NCBI RefSeq assembly: GCF_003259845.1
Contig: NZ_QLMJ01000013.1
Span: forward strand, 218,574-282,573
Source of the DNA: Actinoplanes lutulentus
GTDB taxonomy: Bacteria; Actinomycetota; Actinomycetes; Mycobacteriales; Micromonosporaceae
Length of the DNA: 64,000 nucleotides
Direction of reading: 5' to 3'
The position numbers and the translations under genes were made by a program. Numbering within the stretch: position 1 is the first letter of the stretch; each line of letters begins with the position of its first letter. Below the pieces are notes generated by a model. That model saw nothing but the letters and a program-made list of their open reading frames with translations, did not search any database and was not told the origin of the DNA. Positions 50,682 to 57,565 of this stretch are shown piece by piece.

Positions 50682-50910
50682 CTACGCTCAAGACCTAGCA
50701 CAGCCGCGAAGCAAGCGATCTCTGCGGTTCGGCGCACCCCCGAGATTCTGGGCCGATGGCCTGTCTCAAACTCTCATCAAGGCATACGCCGGGCAGCAGT
50801 CGATAGATCGCTGCACTCGCCGAGACCTACCCGTCAAGCCCTGACGGGCAGGGACACCGGTCGAGCTGCCGTGCTGCACGAACTCCCGCGCCGCTGTTGC
50901 GAAGCGGGCT

Positions 50911-50959
50911 CCGAGGGCACCCGGCCCAGGCTGCAGTTCCGGGTGGACTCGGGTTTTTT
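50911..50959 (+). promoter_or_regulatory. Terminator-like hairpin with T-tract in the rho leader
   Basis: CCGAG (50911-50915) and CACCCGG (50918-50924) pair with CCGGGTG (50939-50945) and CTCGG (50948-50952), 12 pairs with one 2x2 internal loop and a 14-base apical loop, followed by G and TTTTTT (50954-50959). The ribosome binding site GGAAGGA starts only a few bases later and the TTG start is at 50977. The layout is that of a transcription attenuator in the rho leader. Confidence 0.55.
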
Positions 50960-50976
50960 CCGACGGAAGGAATCCA

Positions 50977-53172
50977 TTGAGCGACACCACCGACGTGACG
51001 TCGGGTGTTTCTGACGTCGCTGACGGCGCCGGCACCACCGCGACCGCCACGAAGCGCCGCCGTGGCGGCACGGGGCTGTCCGCGATGCTGCTGCCCGAGT
51101 TGCAGAGCCTCGCCGCCTCCCTCGGCATCTCCGGCACCGCCCGGATGCGCAAGGGCGAGCTGATCGCCGCGATCACCGAGCGCCAGAGCGGTGCGTCGGC
51201 CGCGTCCGCCGAGCCGCCGCGTCCGCGTACCAACGGCTCCGAGGCCGTCGCACCGGCCCAGGCCGCTCCGGTCCAGGCCGCCCCGGCTCAGGCCGCTCCG
51301 GTCCAGGCCGCTCCGGTCGAGACCGCGCCGGTCCAGGCCGCTCCGGTCGAGAAGCCGAAGAACGCAGCAGCCCCGGTCGAGCAGGCCGTGGCACAGCCCG
51401 AGCAGGCGGCTCCGGCTGCCTCCGAGCGTCCGTCGCGGCGCAGCCGTGAGCGGGCCACCCGTGACACGACCCCCCGCGAGTCGGCGCCGGCTCCGGTCGA
51501 GGCTGCTCCGGTCGCCGTGGCGGCCGTGGCCACTCCCGTCGAGGCTCAGGCCGCACCAGCGCCCGCCGCCGAGACCACCGAGCGTGCCGAGCGGGGCGAG
51601 CGTCCCGAGCGGGGCGAGCGCAACCGCGACCGGCAGCGCAACCCCCGCGACGGCGAGCGCAACGAGCGCAACCCCCGCGACGGCGAGCGCAACCCGCGTG
51701 ACGGTGAGCGCAATCCCCGCGATGGCGAGCGCAACCCGCGTGATGGCGAGCGCAATCCCCGCGACGGCGAGCGCGGTGAGCGCAACCCGCGTGACGGCGA
51801 CCGCAACCAGCGCGACAACGACCGTGATCGCGCACCGCGTGCCGACCAGGGCCACGACGACGACAACGACGATTCCGAGGGTGGCCGCCGGAGCCGGCGT
51901 AGCCGGTTCCGTGACCGCCGCCGTGGTCGTGACCGTGACGAAGAGGCGGTGCCGGCCGGCGCCAGCGCCAGCAGCGGTCGTCAGCGTGACGGCGGCAGCC
52001 CTCGTGAGGGCCGCGAGCCGCACACCTCCGACGACGAGGTTCTCGTCCCGGTGGCCGGCATCCTCGACGTGCTGGACAACTACGCGTTCGTCCGGACCAC
52101 CGGTTACCTCTCCGGCCCGAACGACGTGTACGTGTCGATGTCGCAGGTGAAGAAGTACGGCCTGCGCCGCGGTGACGCGGTGACCGGTGCGGTGCGCTCC
52201 ACCCCGCGCGACACCGGTGACCAGCGCCGGGACAAGTACAACCCGCTGGTCCGTCTGGACACCATCAACGGGATGGAGCCGGACGAGGCTCGCCGTCGTC
52301 CCGAGTTCTACAAGCTCACCCCGCTCTACCCGCAGGAGCGCCTGCGGCTGGAGACCGAGCCGCACATCCTCACCACCCGGGTCATCGACCTCGTCATGCC
52401 GATCGGCAAGGGTCAGCGCGCGCTGATCGTCTCGCCGCCGAAGGCTGGTAAGACGATGGTGTTGCAGGCGATCGCGAACGCGATCACCCACAACAACCCC
52501 GAGTGCCACCTGATGGTCGTGCTCGTGGACGAGCGTCCCGAAGAGGTCACCGACATGCAGCGTTCGGTGAAGGGCGAGGTCGTCGCGGCCACGTTCGACC
52601 GTCCGCCGCAGGACCACACCACGGTCGCCGAGCTGGCGATCGAGCGGGCCAAGCGCCTCGTCGAGCTCGGACACGACGTCGTCGTGCTGCTCGACTCGGT
52701 GACCCGGCTCGGCCGGTCGTACAACCTGGCGGCGCCGGCTTCCGGCCGCATCATGTCGGGTGGTATCGATTCGACAGCGCTCTACCCGCCGAAGCGGTTC
52801 CTCGGCGCCGCGCGCAACATCGAGAACGGTGGCTCGCTCACCATTCTCGCGACCGCGCTCGTCGAGACCGGCTCGATGATGGACACGGTGATCTTCGAGG
52901 AGTTCAAGGGCACGGGTAACGCCGAGCTCAAGCTCGACCGCAAGATCGCGGACAAGCGGACCTTCCCGGCCGTGGACGTCTCCGCGTCCGGCACCCGTAA
53001 GGAAGAGATCCTGATGGGCAAGGAGGAGCTTGCGATCATCCACAAGCTCCGCAAGGTGCTCAGCTCGCTGGAGTCCGGCGCGGCTCTGGACCTCCTGCTG
53101 GACCGGCTCAAGCAGACCCGGACCAACATCGAGTTCCTGATGCAGATCGCCAAGTCGACACCAGGCGAGTAA
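50977..53172 (+). CDS. rho: Transcription termination factor Rho with long N-terminal insertion
   Basis: Hexameric RNA-dependent ATPase/translocase that ends transcription. 731 aa, versus about 420 in E. coli, because of an insertion typical of actinobacteria. TTG start 50977 (SDTTDVTSGV) with GGAAGGA. Rho_N domain about residues 30-70 (LPELQSLAASLGISGTARMRKGELIAAI); residues about 75-340 are disordered: Ala/Pro/Gln repeats (VQAAPAQAAP type), then Arg/Asn/Asp-rich RNPRDGE repeats and RRSRRSRFRDRRRGRDRDEE. RNA-binding core from about 350, Walker A VSPPKAGKTMV, Walker B VVVLLDSVTR, Q-loop and R-loop LFLGAARNIENGGSLTI region. Intrinsic terminator follows. Confidence 0.97.
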   Translation: MSDTTDVTSGVSDVADGAGTTATATKRRRGGTGLSAMLLPELQSLAASLGISGTARMRKGELIAAITERQSGASAASAEPPRPRTNGSEAVAPAQAAPVQAAPAQAAPVQAAPVETAPVQAAPVEKPKNAAAPVEQAVAQPEQAAPAASERPSRRSRERATRDTTPRESAPAPVEAAPVAVAAVATPVEAQAAPAPAAETTERAERGERPERGERNRDRQRNPRDGERNERNPRDGERNPRDGERNPRDGERNPRDGERNPRDGERGERNPRDGDRNQRDNDRDRAPRADQGHDDDNDDSEGGRRSRRSRFRDRRRGRDRDEEAVPAGASASSGRQRDGGSPREGREPHTSDDEVLVPVAGILDVLDNYAFVRTTGYLSGPNDVYVSMSQVKKYGLRRGDAVTGAVRSTPRDTGDQRRDKYNPLVRLDTINGMEPDEARRRPEFYKLTPLYPQERLRLETEPHILTTRVIDLVMPIGKGQRALIVSPPKAGKTMVLQAIANAITHNNPECHLMVVLVDERPEEVTDMQRSVKGEVVAATFDRPPQDHTTVAELAIERAKRLVELGHDVVVLLDSVTRLGRSYNLAAPASGRIMSGGIDSTALYPPKRFLGAARNIENGGSLTILATALVETGSMMDTVIFEEFKGTGNAELKLDRKIADKRTFPAVDVSASGTRKEEILMGKEELAIIHKLRKVLSSLESGAALDLLLDRLKQTRTNIEFLMQIAKSTPGE
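51637..51801 (+). repeat. Seven 21-bp in-frame repeats inside rho
   Basis: Units of type CGCAACCCGCGTGACGGCGAG encode RNPRDGE (last one RNPRDGD). Units lie at 51637, 51667, 51688, 51709, 51730, 51751 and 51781; two 9-bp partial units (RNE, RGE) interrupt the series. They lengthen the disordered Arg-rich RNA-binding insertion of Rho. Confidence 0.85.
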
Positions 53173-53183
53173 CCGAACAAATC

Positions 53184-53224
53184 AGGCGCGGCCTACCCAA
53201 TCGGGTGGGCCGCGCCTCTTTTGT
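53184..53224 (+). terminator. Intrinsic terminator of rho
   Basis: AGGCGCGGCCTACCC (53184-53198), loop AATC, GGGTGGGCCGCGCCT (53203-53217), one T-G wobble in 15 pairs, then CTTTTGT. A textbook factor-independent terminator 11 bases after the rho stop codon. Confidence 0.9.
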
Positions 53225-53304
53225 CGCACAAGTTGTCTGATTCGCCCCGCTAGGGGTCGTGCGAACCTCCGGTATCACATCCCTCGATAATCCGGAGGCG
53301 CTCG

Positions 53305-54468
53305 ATGATCGTGCCCGGCTACCGGGACCACCCGGCCGAGCAATGGGATCCGAGTGCTCCCGTCGATCCTGGTGAGGCCGAGGACTTTCTACGCCGCTGC
53401 TACACCGAGAACCCGCGGCTCGGCCCGGTCGAGCCACGGCTGGCCATCGTCCGGGCGCAGGTCGCGGCCACCGGTAGTTACGTGCACACCACCGACGAGC
53501 TGGCGCACGGCGCCCGGATGGCCTGGCGCAACTCCAGCCGGTGCATCGGGCGGTTGTACTGGCGCAGCCTGATGGTGCTGGACCGGCGCCGGGCGCGGAC
53601 CGCCGACGAGATCTACTCGTTGCTGGTGCAGCATCTCCAGTCGGCCGGCGAAGCCGCGATCCGCCCGGTGATCAGCATCTTCGCGCCGGCGCAGCCCGGG
53701 CAGCCGTTCGCCCGGGTCTGGAACGAGCAGCTGATCCGGTACGCCGGTTACCGTACCGAAGCAGGCAAAACGGTCGGGGACGCGCGGCAGCAAGGTCTCA
53801 CCGACGTGGTCCGCGGTTTCGGCTGGCAGGGCAAGGGTGAGGCGTTCGACGTGCTCCCGCTCGTGATCGAGACGCCGGCCGAGGGCCTGCGCCTGTACGA
53901 GCTGCCGGAACGCGCGATCCGCGAGGTGCCGCTGACCCACCCCGAGTACGGCTGGTTCGCCGAGCTGGGGCTGCGCTGGCACGCCGTCCCGGCCATCTCC
54001 AACATGCGGCTCACCATCGGTGGCGTGCACTATCCGCTCGCGCCGTTCAACGGCTGGTACATGGGCACCGAGATCGGCGCGCGCAATCTGGCGGACGCCG
54101 ATCGGTACGACATGATCCCGACGATCGCCGCCCGGATGGAGCTGGACACCAGCCGGGAGTCGACGCTCTGGCGGGACCGGGCGCTGGTCGAGCTGAACCG
54201 GGCCGTGCTGCACAGTTTCGAGCAGGCCGGCGTCAAGATGAGCGACCACCACACCGAGTCGCAGCGGTTCATGGCGCACCTGCGCAACGAGGAGAAAGCG
54301 GGCCGGCCGACGCCGGCGGACTGGTCGTGGATCGTGCCGCCGATGTCCGGTGGACTGACGCCAGTCTTCCACCGGTATTACGAGGAGATGGATCTGCGGC
54401 CGGCGTTCTATCTGGACGACGAGGCGGCGGACCGGGCGCAAGGCTGTCCCGTCAAGCGAACTCATTGA
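53305..54468 (+). CDS. nos: Bacterial nitric oxide synthase oxygenase
   Basis: Haem-thiolate enzyme that oxidises arginine to citrulline and nitric oxide. 387 aa, oxygenase domain only, as in all bacterial NOS; electrons must come from a separate reductase, none of which is nearby. The haem ligand Cys 80 is in MAWRNSSRCIGR; AISNMRLTIGGVHYPLAPFNGWYMGTEIGARNLAD contains the substrate-binding Glu; WSWIVPPMSGGLTPVFHRYYEEM near the end forms the pterin/dimer region. ATG 53305 with GGAGG-type site. Own transcription unit after the rho terminator; its 3' end overlaps the convergent RNA ligase by 17 bases. Confidence 0.95.
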   Translation: MIVPGYRDHPAEQWDPSAPVDPGEAEDFLRRCYTENPRLGPVEPRLAIVRAQVAATGSYVHTTDELAHGARMAWRNSSRCIGRLYWRSLMVLDRRRARTADEIYSLLVQHLQSAGEAAIRPVISIFAPAQPGQPFARVWNEQLIRYAGYRTEAGKTVGDARQQGLTDVVRGFGWQGKGEAFDVLPLVIETPAEGLRLYELPERAIREVPLTHPEYGWFAELGLRWHAVPAISNMRLTIGGVHYPLAPFNGWYMGTEIGARNLADADRYDMIPTIAARMELDTSRESTLWRDRALVELNRAVLHSFEQAGVKMSDHHTESQRFMAHLRNEEKAGRPTPADWSWIVPPMSGGLTPVFHRYYEEMDLRPAFYLDDEAADRAQGCPVKRTH

Positions 54469-55069
54469 GAGCGAAGTCGTCGCGGTGCCGCCACGATGCC
54501 TCGGTACGCACGTGGCCGGCACGCACCCACTTGAGCACCTTGTGATCAAAATCGGACGCCGGTATTCGGCCGGCGGCACGGACCACGTAACCCTCGGAGC
54601 TCTTCTCGCTGCGCTGGCAGGACCAGGCGGCGCGGGCCTCGGAGATGCTGCCGCCGCGGTAGAGGACCGGGACGACCGGCAGCTCCAGGCGTTTCGCCCA
54701 GTCGACAGTGTCGTCCCAGCCGAGCAACGTGTTCGTCTCGTCCCAGATGCCGAAGACCAGGAAGACACCGGGCAGGTCGGCGTACGCGACGCTGCGGCGG
54801 GCCCACATGGACTCGCCGCAGACCCGCCAGTCGTCCGGTATCCGGTGCGCCGTCATGGCCCAGAGCGCTTTCGCCGGGCGGTCCCACGGCTGCGTCCCGG
54901 AGTCGAGCGATCGGGCGTACATGGTGTCGCGGGTGAAGGTGAGGTTCCCGCCGTCCATCTTCTCGGTTACCACGAGCTCGCCGTCCAGCCAGGACAAATC
55001 GTGCTGAACGCGGTCGTCAGATGTCGCACCCGGTGAGTCGGGCAGATGGAATGTTCTCGGGTACTTCAC
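54452..55069 (-). CDS. RNA ligase family protein (partner of the kinase-phosphatase)
   Basis: Predicted ATP-dependent RNA ligase, 205 aa. The covalent nucleotidyltransferase motif I is TEKMDGGNLTF (Lys 37 would carry AMP), followed by ARSLDSGTQPWDR (motif Ia/III region), RVCGESMWARRSVAYADLP (the GE...R motif seen in Rnl2-type ligases), VFGIWDETN (motif IIIa), SSEGYVVRA (motif IV) and KVLKWVRAGHV (motif V, KxxK-like). All five nucleotidyltransferase motifs are thus recognisable. Smaller than T4 Rnl1 or Rnl2 (374 and 334 aa), so it lacks a C-terminal domain. Start codon is one base after the stop of the kinase-phosphatase gene. Confidence 0.9.
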   Translation of the reverse strand: MKYPRTFHLPDSPGATSDDRVQHDLSWLDGELVVTEKMDGGNLTFTRDTMYARSLDSGTQPWDRPAKALWAMTAHRIPDDWRVCGESMWARRSVAYADLPGVFLVFGIWDETNTLLGWDDTVDWAKRLELPVVPVLYRGGSISEARAAWSCQRSEKSSEGYVVRAAGRIPASDFDHKVLKWVRAGHVRTEASWRHRDDFALNEFA

Positions 55070-55070
55070 C

Positions 55071-55967
55071 CTAGAAATCCCCCTCTGCCACCTGGAAAAC
55101 GGTCAGGCCCAGCGCCCGCCACATACGTACCACCTGCTGGCGGTCGTCGAAAACCCCGGTGATCCGCCAGCGGTCCCGGATCTCGTCGTCGAAGAACTCC
55201 CGCTTCACGATCGCGTCCTTGCGGCTGTCGCCTTCCGGGCGCATGAACAGCGCTTCGTACGGCACACCCACGAAGAGATCGAGCCACGCCTCGGTCTCGT
55301 CCCGGCACACCTCGTCGCGGCCCGAGCAGAAGACGATGGCGTGCCCGGCCGCGTGCATCGCCCGGACCGCGGTGATCACCGCCGGGTTGGGCGCGTCCTC
55401 GCCGACCCGATGCCAGTCGTACGGGCGGCGGCCGGTCATCAGCGCGACAGTGCCGTCGATGTCGACCAGGACCGCCTCCGGCAGTTCCGGATCGGGCCGG
55501 TAGACCACGCCGGGACCGCCGCGTTCCACCCACGGCACCGGCAGCGGCAGATTCTTGCCGGCCAGGTAGCGCTCGTGCATGCGGCGGATCCCGCCCTCGC
55601 CGACCCGCTCGCTCTCCGGCCGCCCGGCGTCGCGGCGCAGGCACTCGTCGAGCGGCACGTCGGTGAAGTCGTGCACCTCGAACGACGCCTCGAAGCGGGC
55701 GGCCATCTCGGCCCATCGGCGTACCGTCTCGGGTCGCAGGTTGGTGTCGTCGACGATGACGCTGCCGTGCGCCCGCAGCAGCGCCTCGACCGCCGCGCGC
55801 TGTGCCTGGCCGACCTGGTCCTCGGCGTGCTGGGTGTAGAGCCGCGCGCCGTGCAGCATCCGGCGCAGGTCGTCGCGGTTGACCCGGACCACGCCCGGTT
55901 GGAGTTTGCGCGCGAACGTGGTCTTGCCGGAGGCCGGCAGGCCTCGGGTGATGAGCAGTCGAGTCAT
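55071..55967 (-). CDS. T4 Pnkp-like 5'-kinase / 3'-phosphatase
   Basis: Bifunctional RNA end-healing enzyme, 298 aa, almost the length of phage T4 polynucleotide kinase (301). N-terminal kinase with P-loop GLPASGKT (residues 9-16), VNRDDLRRML (general base Asp and 3'-end contact) and DDTNLRPETVRRW; lid RR motif near 128. C-terminal HAD phosphatase with DIDGT (169-173; T4 has its DxDGT at almost the same place), FCSGRDE, RKDAIVKREFF and VFDDR. Domain order equals T4 Pnkp. It leaves 5'-phosphate and 3'-OH ends for the ligase encoded one base downstream. Located between rho and rpmE. Confidence 0.93.
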   Translation of the reverse strand: MTRLLITRGLPASGKTTFARKLQPGVVRVNRDDLRRMLHGARLYTQHAEDQVGQAQRAAVEALLRAHGSVIVDDTNLRPETVRRWAEMAARFEASFEVHDFTDVPLDECLRRDAGRPESERVGEGGIRRMHERYLAGKNLPLPVPWVERGGPGVVYRPDPELPEAVLVDIDGTVALMTGRRPYDWHRVGEDAPNPAVITAVRAMHAAGHAIVFCSGRDEVCRDETEAWLDLFVGVPYEALFMRPEGDSRKDAIVKREFFDDEIRDRWRITGVFDDRQQVVRMWRALGLTVFQVAEGDF

Positions 55968-56167
55968 GGTCGGATCCCTGGATCGGGGGCGGGAATTAGC
56001 CGGGGGGCGCTCACGTTAACGAGGACGTGTCCAGTTCCGCCGCCTGATTTCCGGAAGCTGACCGGGGCATGGCAGACTGGTACATCGGCCAGTAGAGGTT
56101 CCGGTTCACGCCTTTCCAGCAGGTGAGGCGACCCGGCGACCTGATCATCGAGAGGGACCGAGTAATC

Positions 56168-56392
56168 ATGAAGAGCGGCATTCACCCCGAGTACACGACG
56201 ACCGAGGTCGTCTGCTCCTGCGGCAGCACCTTCACCACCCGCAGCACCGCCAAGGGCGGCGAGATCCGCGTCGAGACCTGCAGCGCCTGCCACCCGTTCT
56301 ACACCGGCAAGCAGCGCGTCCTCGACACCGCGGGCCGGGTCGCGAAGTTCCAGGCGAAGTACGCCAAGGTCACTGCCGCGAAGAAGAAGTAA
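56168..56392 (+). CDS. rpmE: 50S ribosomal protein L31, zinc-binding type
   Basis: 74 aa. ATG 56168 (MKSGIHPEY) with GAGAGGGA upstream; a longer in-frame start is not needed. Zinc ligands are present: CSC near residue 16 and CSACHPFYTGKQ near 37-40, so this is the C+ form rather than the zinc-independent paralogue used under zinc limitation. Basic Ala/Lys C-terminus. Terminator immediately downstream. Confidence 0.97.
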   Translation: MKSGIHPEYTTTEVVCSCGSTFTTRSTAKGGEIRVETCSACHPFYTGKQRVLDTAGRVAKFQAKYAKVTAAKKK

Positions 56393-56399
56393 CTGCTTC

Positions 56400-56437
56400 A
56401 ACGGCGCCCGTCCCGGTCTTCCGGGACGGGCGCCGTT
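56400..56437 (+). terminator. Perfect 17-bp hairpin after rpmE
   Basis: AACGGCGCCCGTCCCGG (56400-56416), loop TCTT, CCGGGACGGGCGCCGTT (56421-56437). It starts 7 bases after the rpmE stop and lacks a T-run. prfA begins 36 bases later, so it may only reduce read-through into prfA. Confidence 0.8.
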
Positions 56438-56473
56438 CGCGTGTGGGTCCGCTCGAAGGCTTGGGAGAGATCG

Positions 56474-57565
56474 ATGAGCAACGACCGTTTGACCATGCTT
56501 CTCGATGAGTACGCGGGCCTGGAGAGGCAGATGGAGGACCCCTCCATCCACGCTGACCAGGCGTTGGTGCGCCGGGTCGGCCGCCGCTTCGCCGAGCTGG
56601 CCCCGCTGAACACCGCGCACAACGAGCTGGAGGCGGCCCGCGCCGATCTGGCCGCGGCGAAGGAGCTGGCCGCCGAGGACCCGGCGTTCGCCTCCGAGGT
56701 CGAAGCGGTCGCCGCCGTGCTCCCGGCGCTGGAGGCGAAGCTCGGCGAGATGCTGATGCCGCGCGACCCGAGCGACGCCAAGGACGTGATCGTCGAGATC
56801 AAGGCCGGTGAGGGCGGCCAGGAGTCCGCGCTCTTCGCCAGTGACCTGCTGCGCATGTACACCCGGTACGCGGAACGGCGCGGCTGGATCGTCGAGGTGA
56901 TCGACTCGCAGGAGTCGGACCTCGGCGGTGTGAAGGACATCTCCGTCGCGGTGAAGACCAAGGGCGTCCCGGCGGGCGGCCACGGCGTCTGGTCCCGGAT
57001 GAAGTGGGAGGGCGGCGTGCACCGGGTGCAGCGTGTGCCCGTCACCGAGTCCCAGGGCCGGATCCACACCTCGGCGGCCGGCGTGCTGGTGCTGCCCGAG
57101 GCCGAGGACGTCGAGGTTCATATCGAGCCCGGTGACCTGCGGATCGACGTGTACCGCTCGTCCGGCCCCGGCGGCCAGTCGGTCAACACCACCGACTCCG
57201 CGGTCCGGATCACCCACCTGCCCACCGGCACCGTCGTGAGCTGCCAGAACGAGAAGAGCCAGCTCCAGAACAAGGAGTCCGCGATGCGGATCCTGCGGTC
57301 CCGGCTGCTGGTGCAGGCGCAGGAGGCGGCGGACGCGGCGGCCGGCGACGTGCGCAAGTCCCAGGTTCGTACGGTGGACCGCTCGGAGCGGGTCCGCACG
57401 TACAACTTCCCGCAGAACCGGATCACCGACCACCGGATCGGGTACACGGCGTACAACCTCGACCTGGTCCTCGGCGGCGAGCTGGACGGTGTGCTGGACG
57501 CTCTGGCCCAGGCCGACCGGGACGCCCGCCTGGCCGGCGAAACGGAACTCAGCCGACAGAAGTGA
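56474..57565 (+). CDS. prfA: Peptide chain release factor 1
   Basis: Recognises UAA and UAG and triggers peptide release. 363 aa. ATG 56474 (MSNDRLTMLLDEYAGLERQM) with GGGAGAGA upstream. GGQ motif in SSGPGGQSVNTTDSAVRITHLPTG (about residue 230), whose Gln is methylated by PrmC, and the tripeptide anticodon region VPVTESQGRIHTS (about 187-199; P-x-T type of RF1). Normal length. The 3' end overlaps the convergent propeller gene by 17 bases, and its usual neighbour prmC is 4.2 kb away. Confidence 0.97.
   Translation: MSNDRLTMLLDEYAGLERQMEDPSIHADQALVRRVGRRFAELAPLNTAHNELEAARADLAAAKELAAEDPAFASEVEAVAAVLPALEAKLGEMLMPRDPSDAKDVIVEIKAGEGGQESALFASDLLRMYTRYAERRGWIVEVIDSQESDLGGVKDISVAVKTKGVPAGGHGVWSRMKWEGGVHRVQRVPVTESQGRIHTSAAGVLVLPEAEDVEVHIEPGDLRIDVYRSSGPGGQSVNTTDSAVRITHLPTGTVVSCQNEKSQLQNKESAMRILRSRLLVQAQEAADAAAGDVRKSQVRTVDRSERVRTYNFPQNRITDHRIGYTAYNLDLVLGGELDGVLDALAQADRDARLAGETELSRQK

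Noticed and set aside
50659..50844. A 61-codon frame in the rho leader, considered as a regulatory leader peptide
   Set aside because: It starts inside thrB, has no ribosome binding site and ends far before the hairpin, so it does not fit a translation-coupled attenuator.
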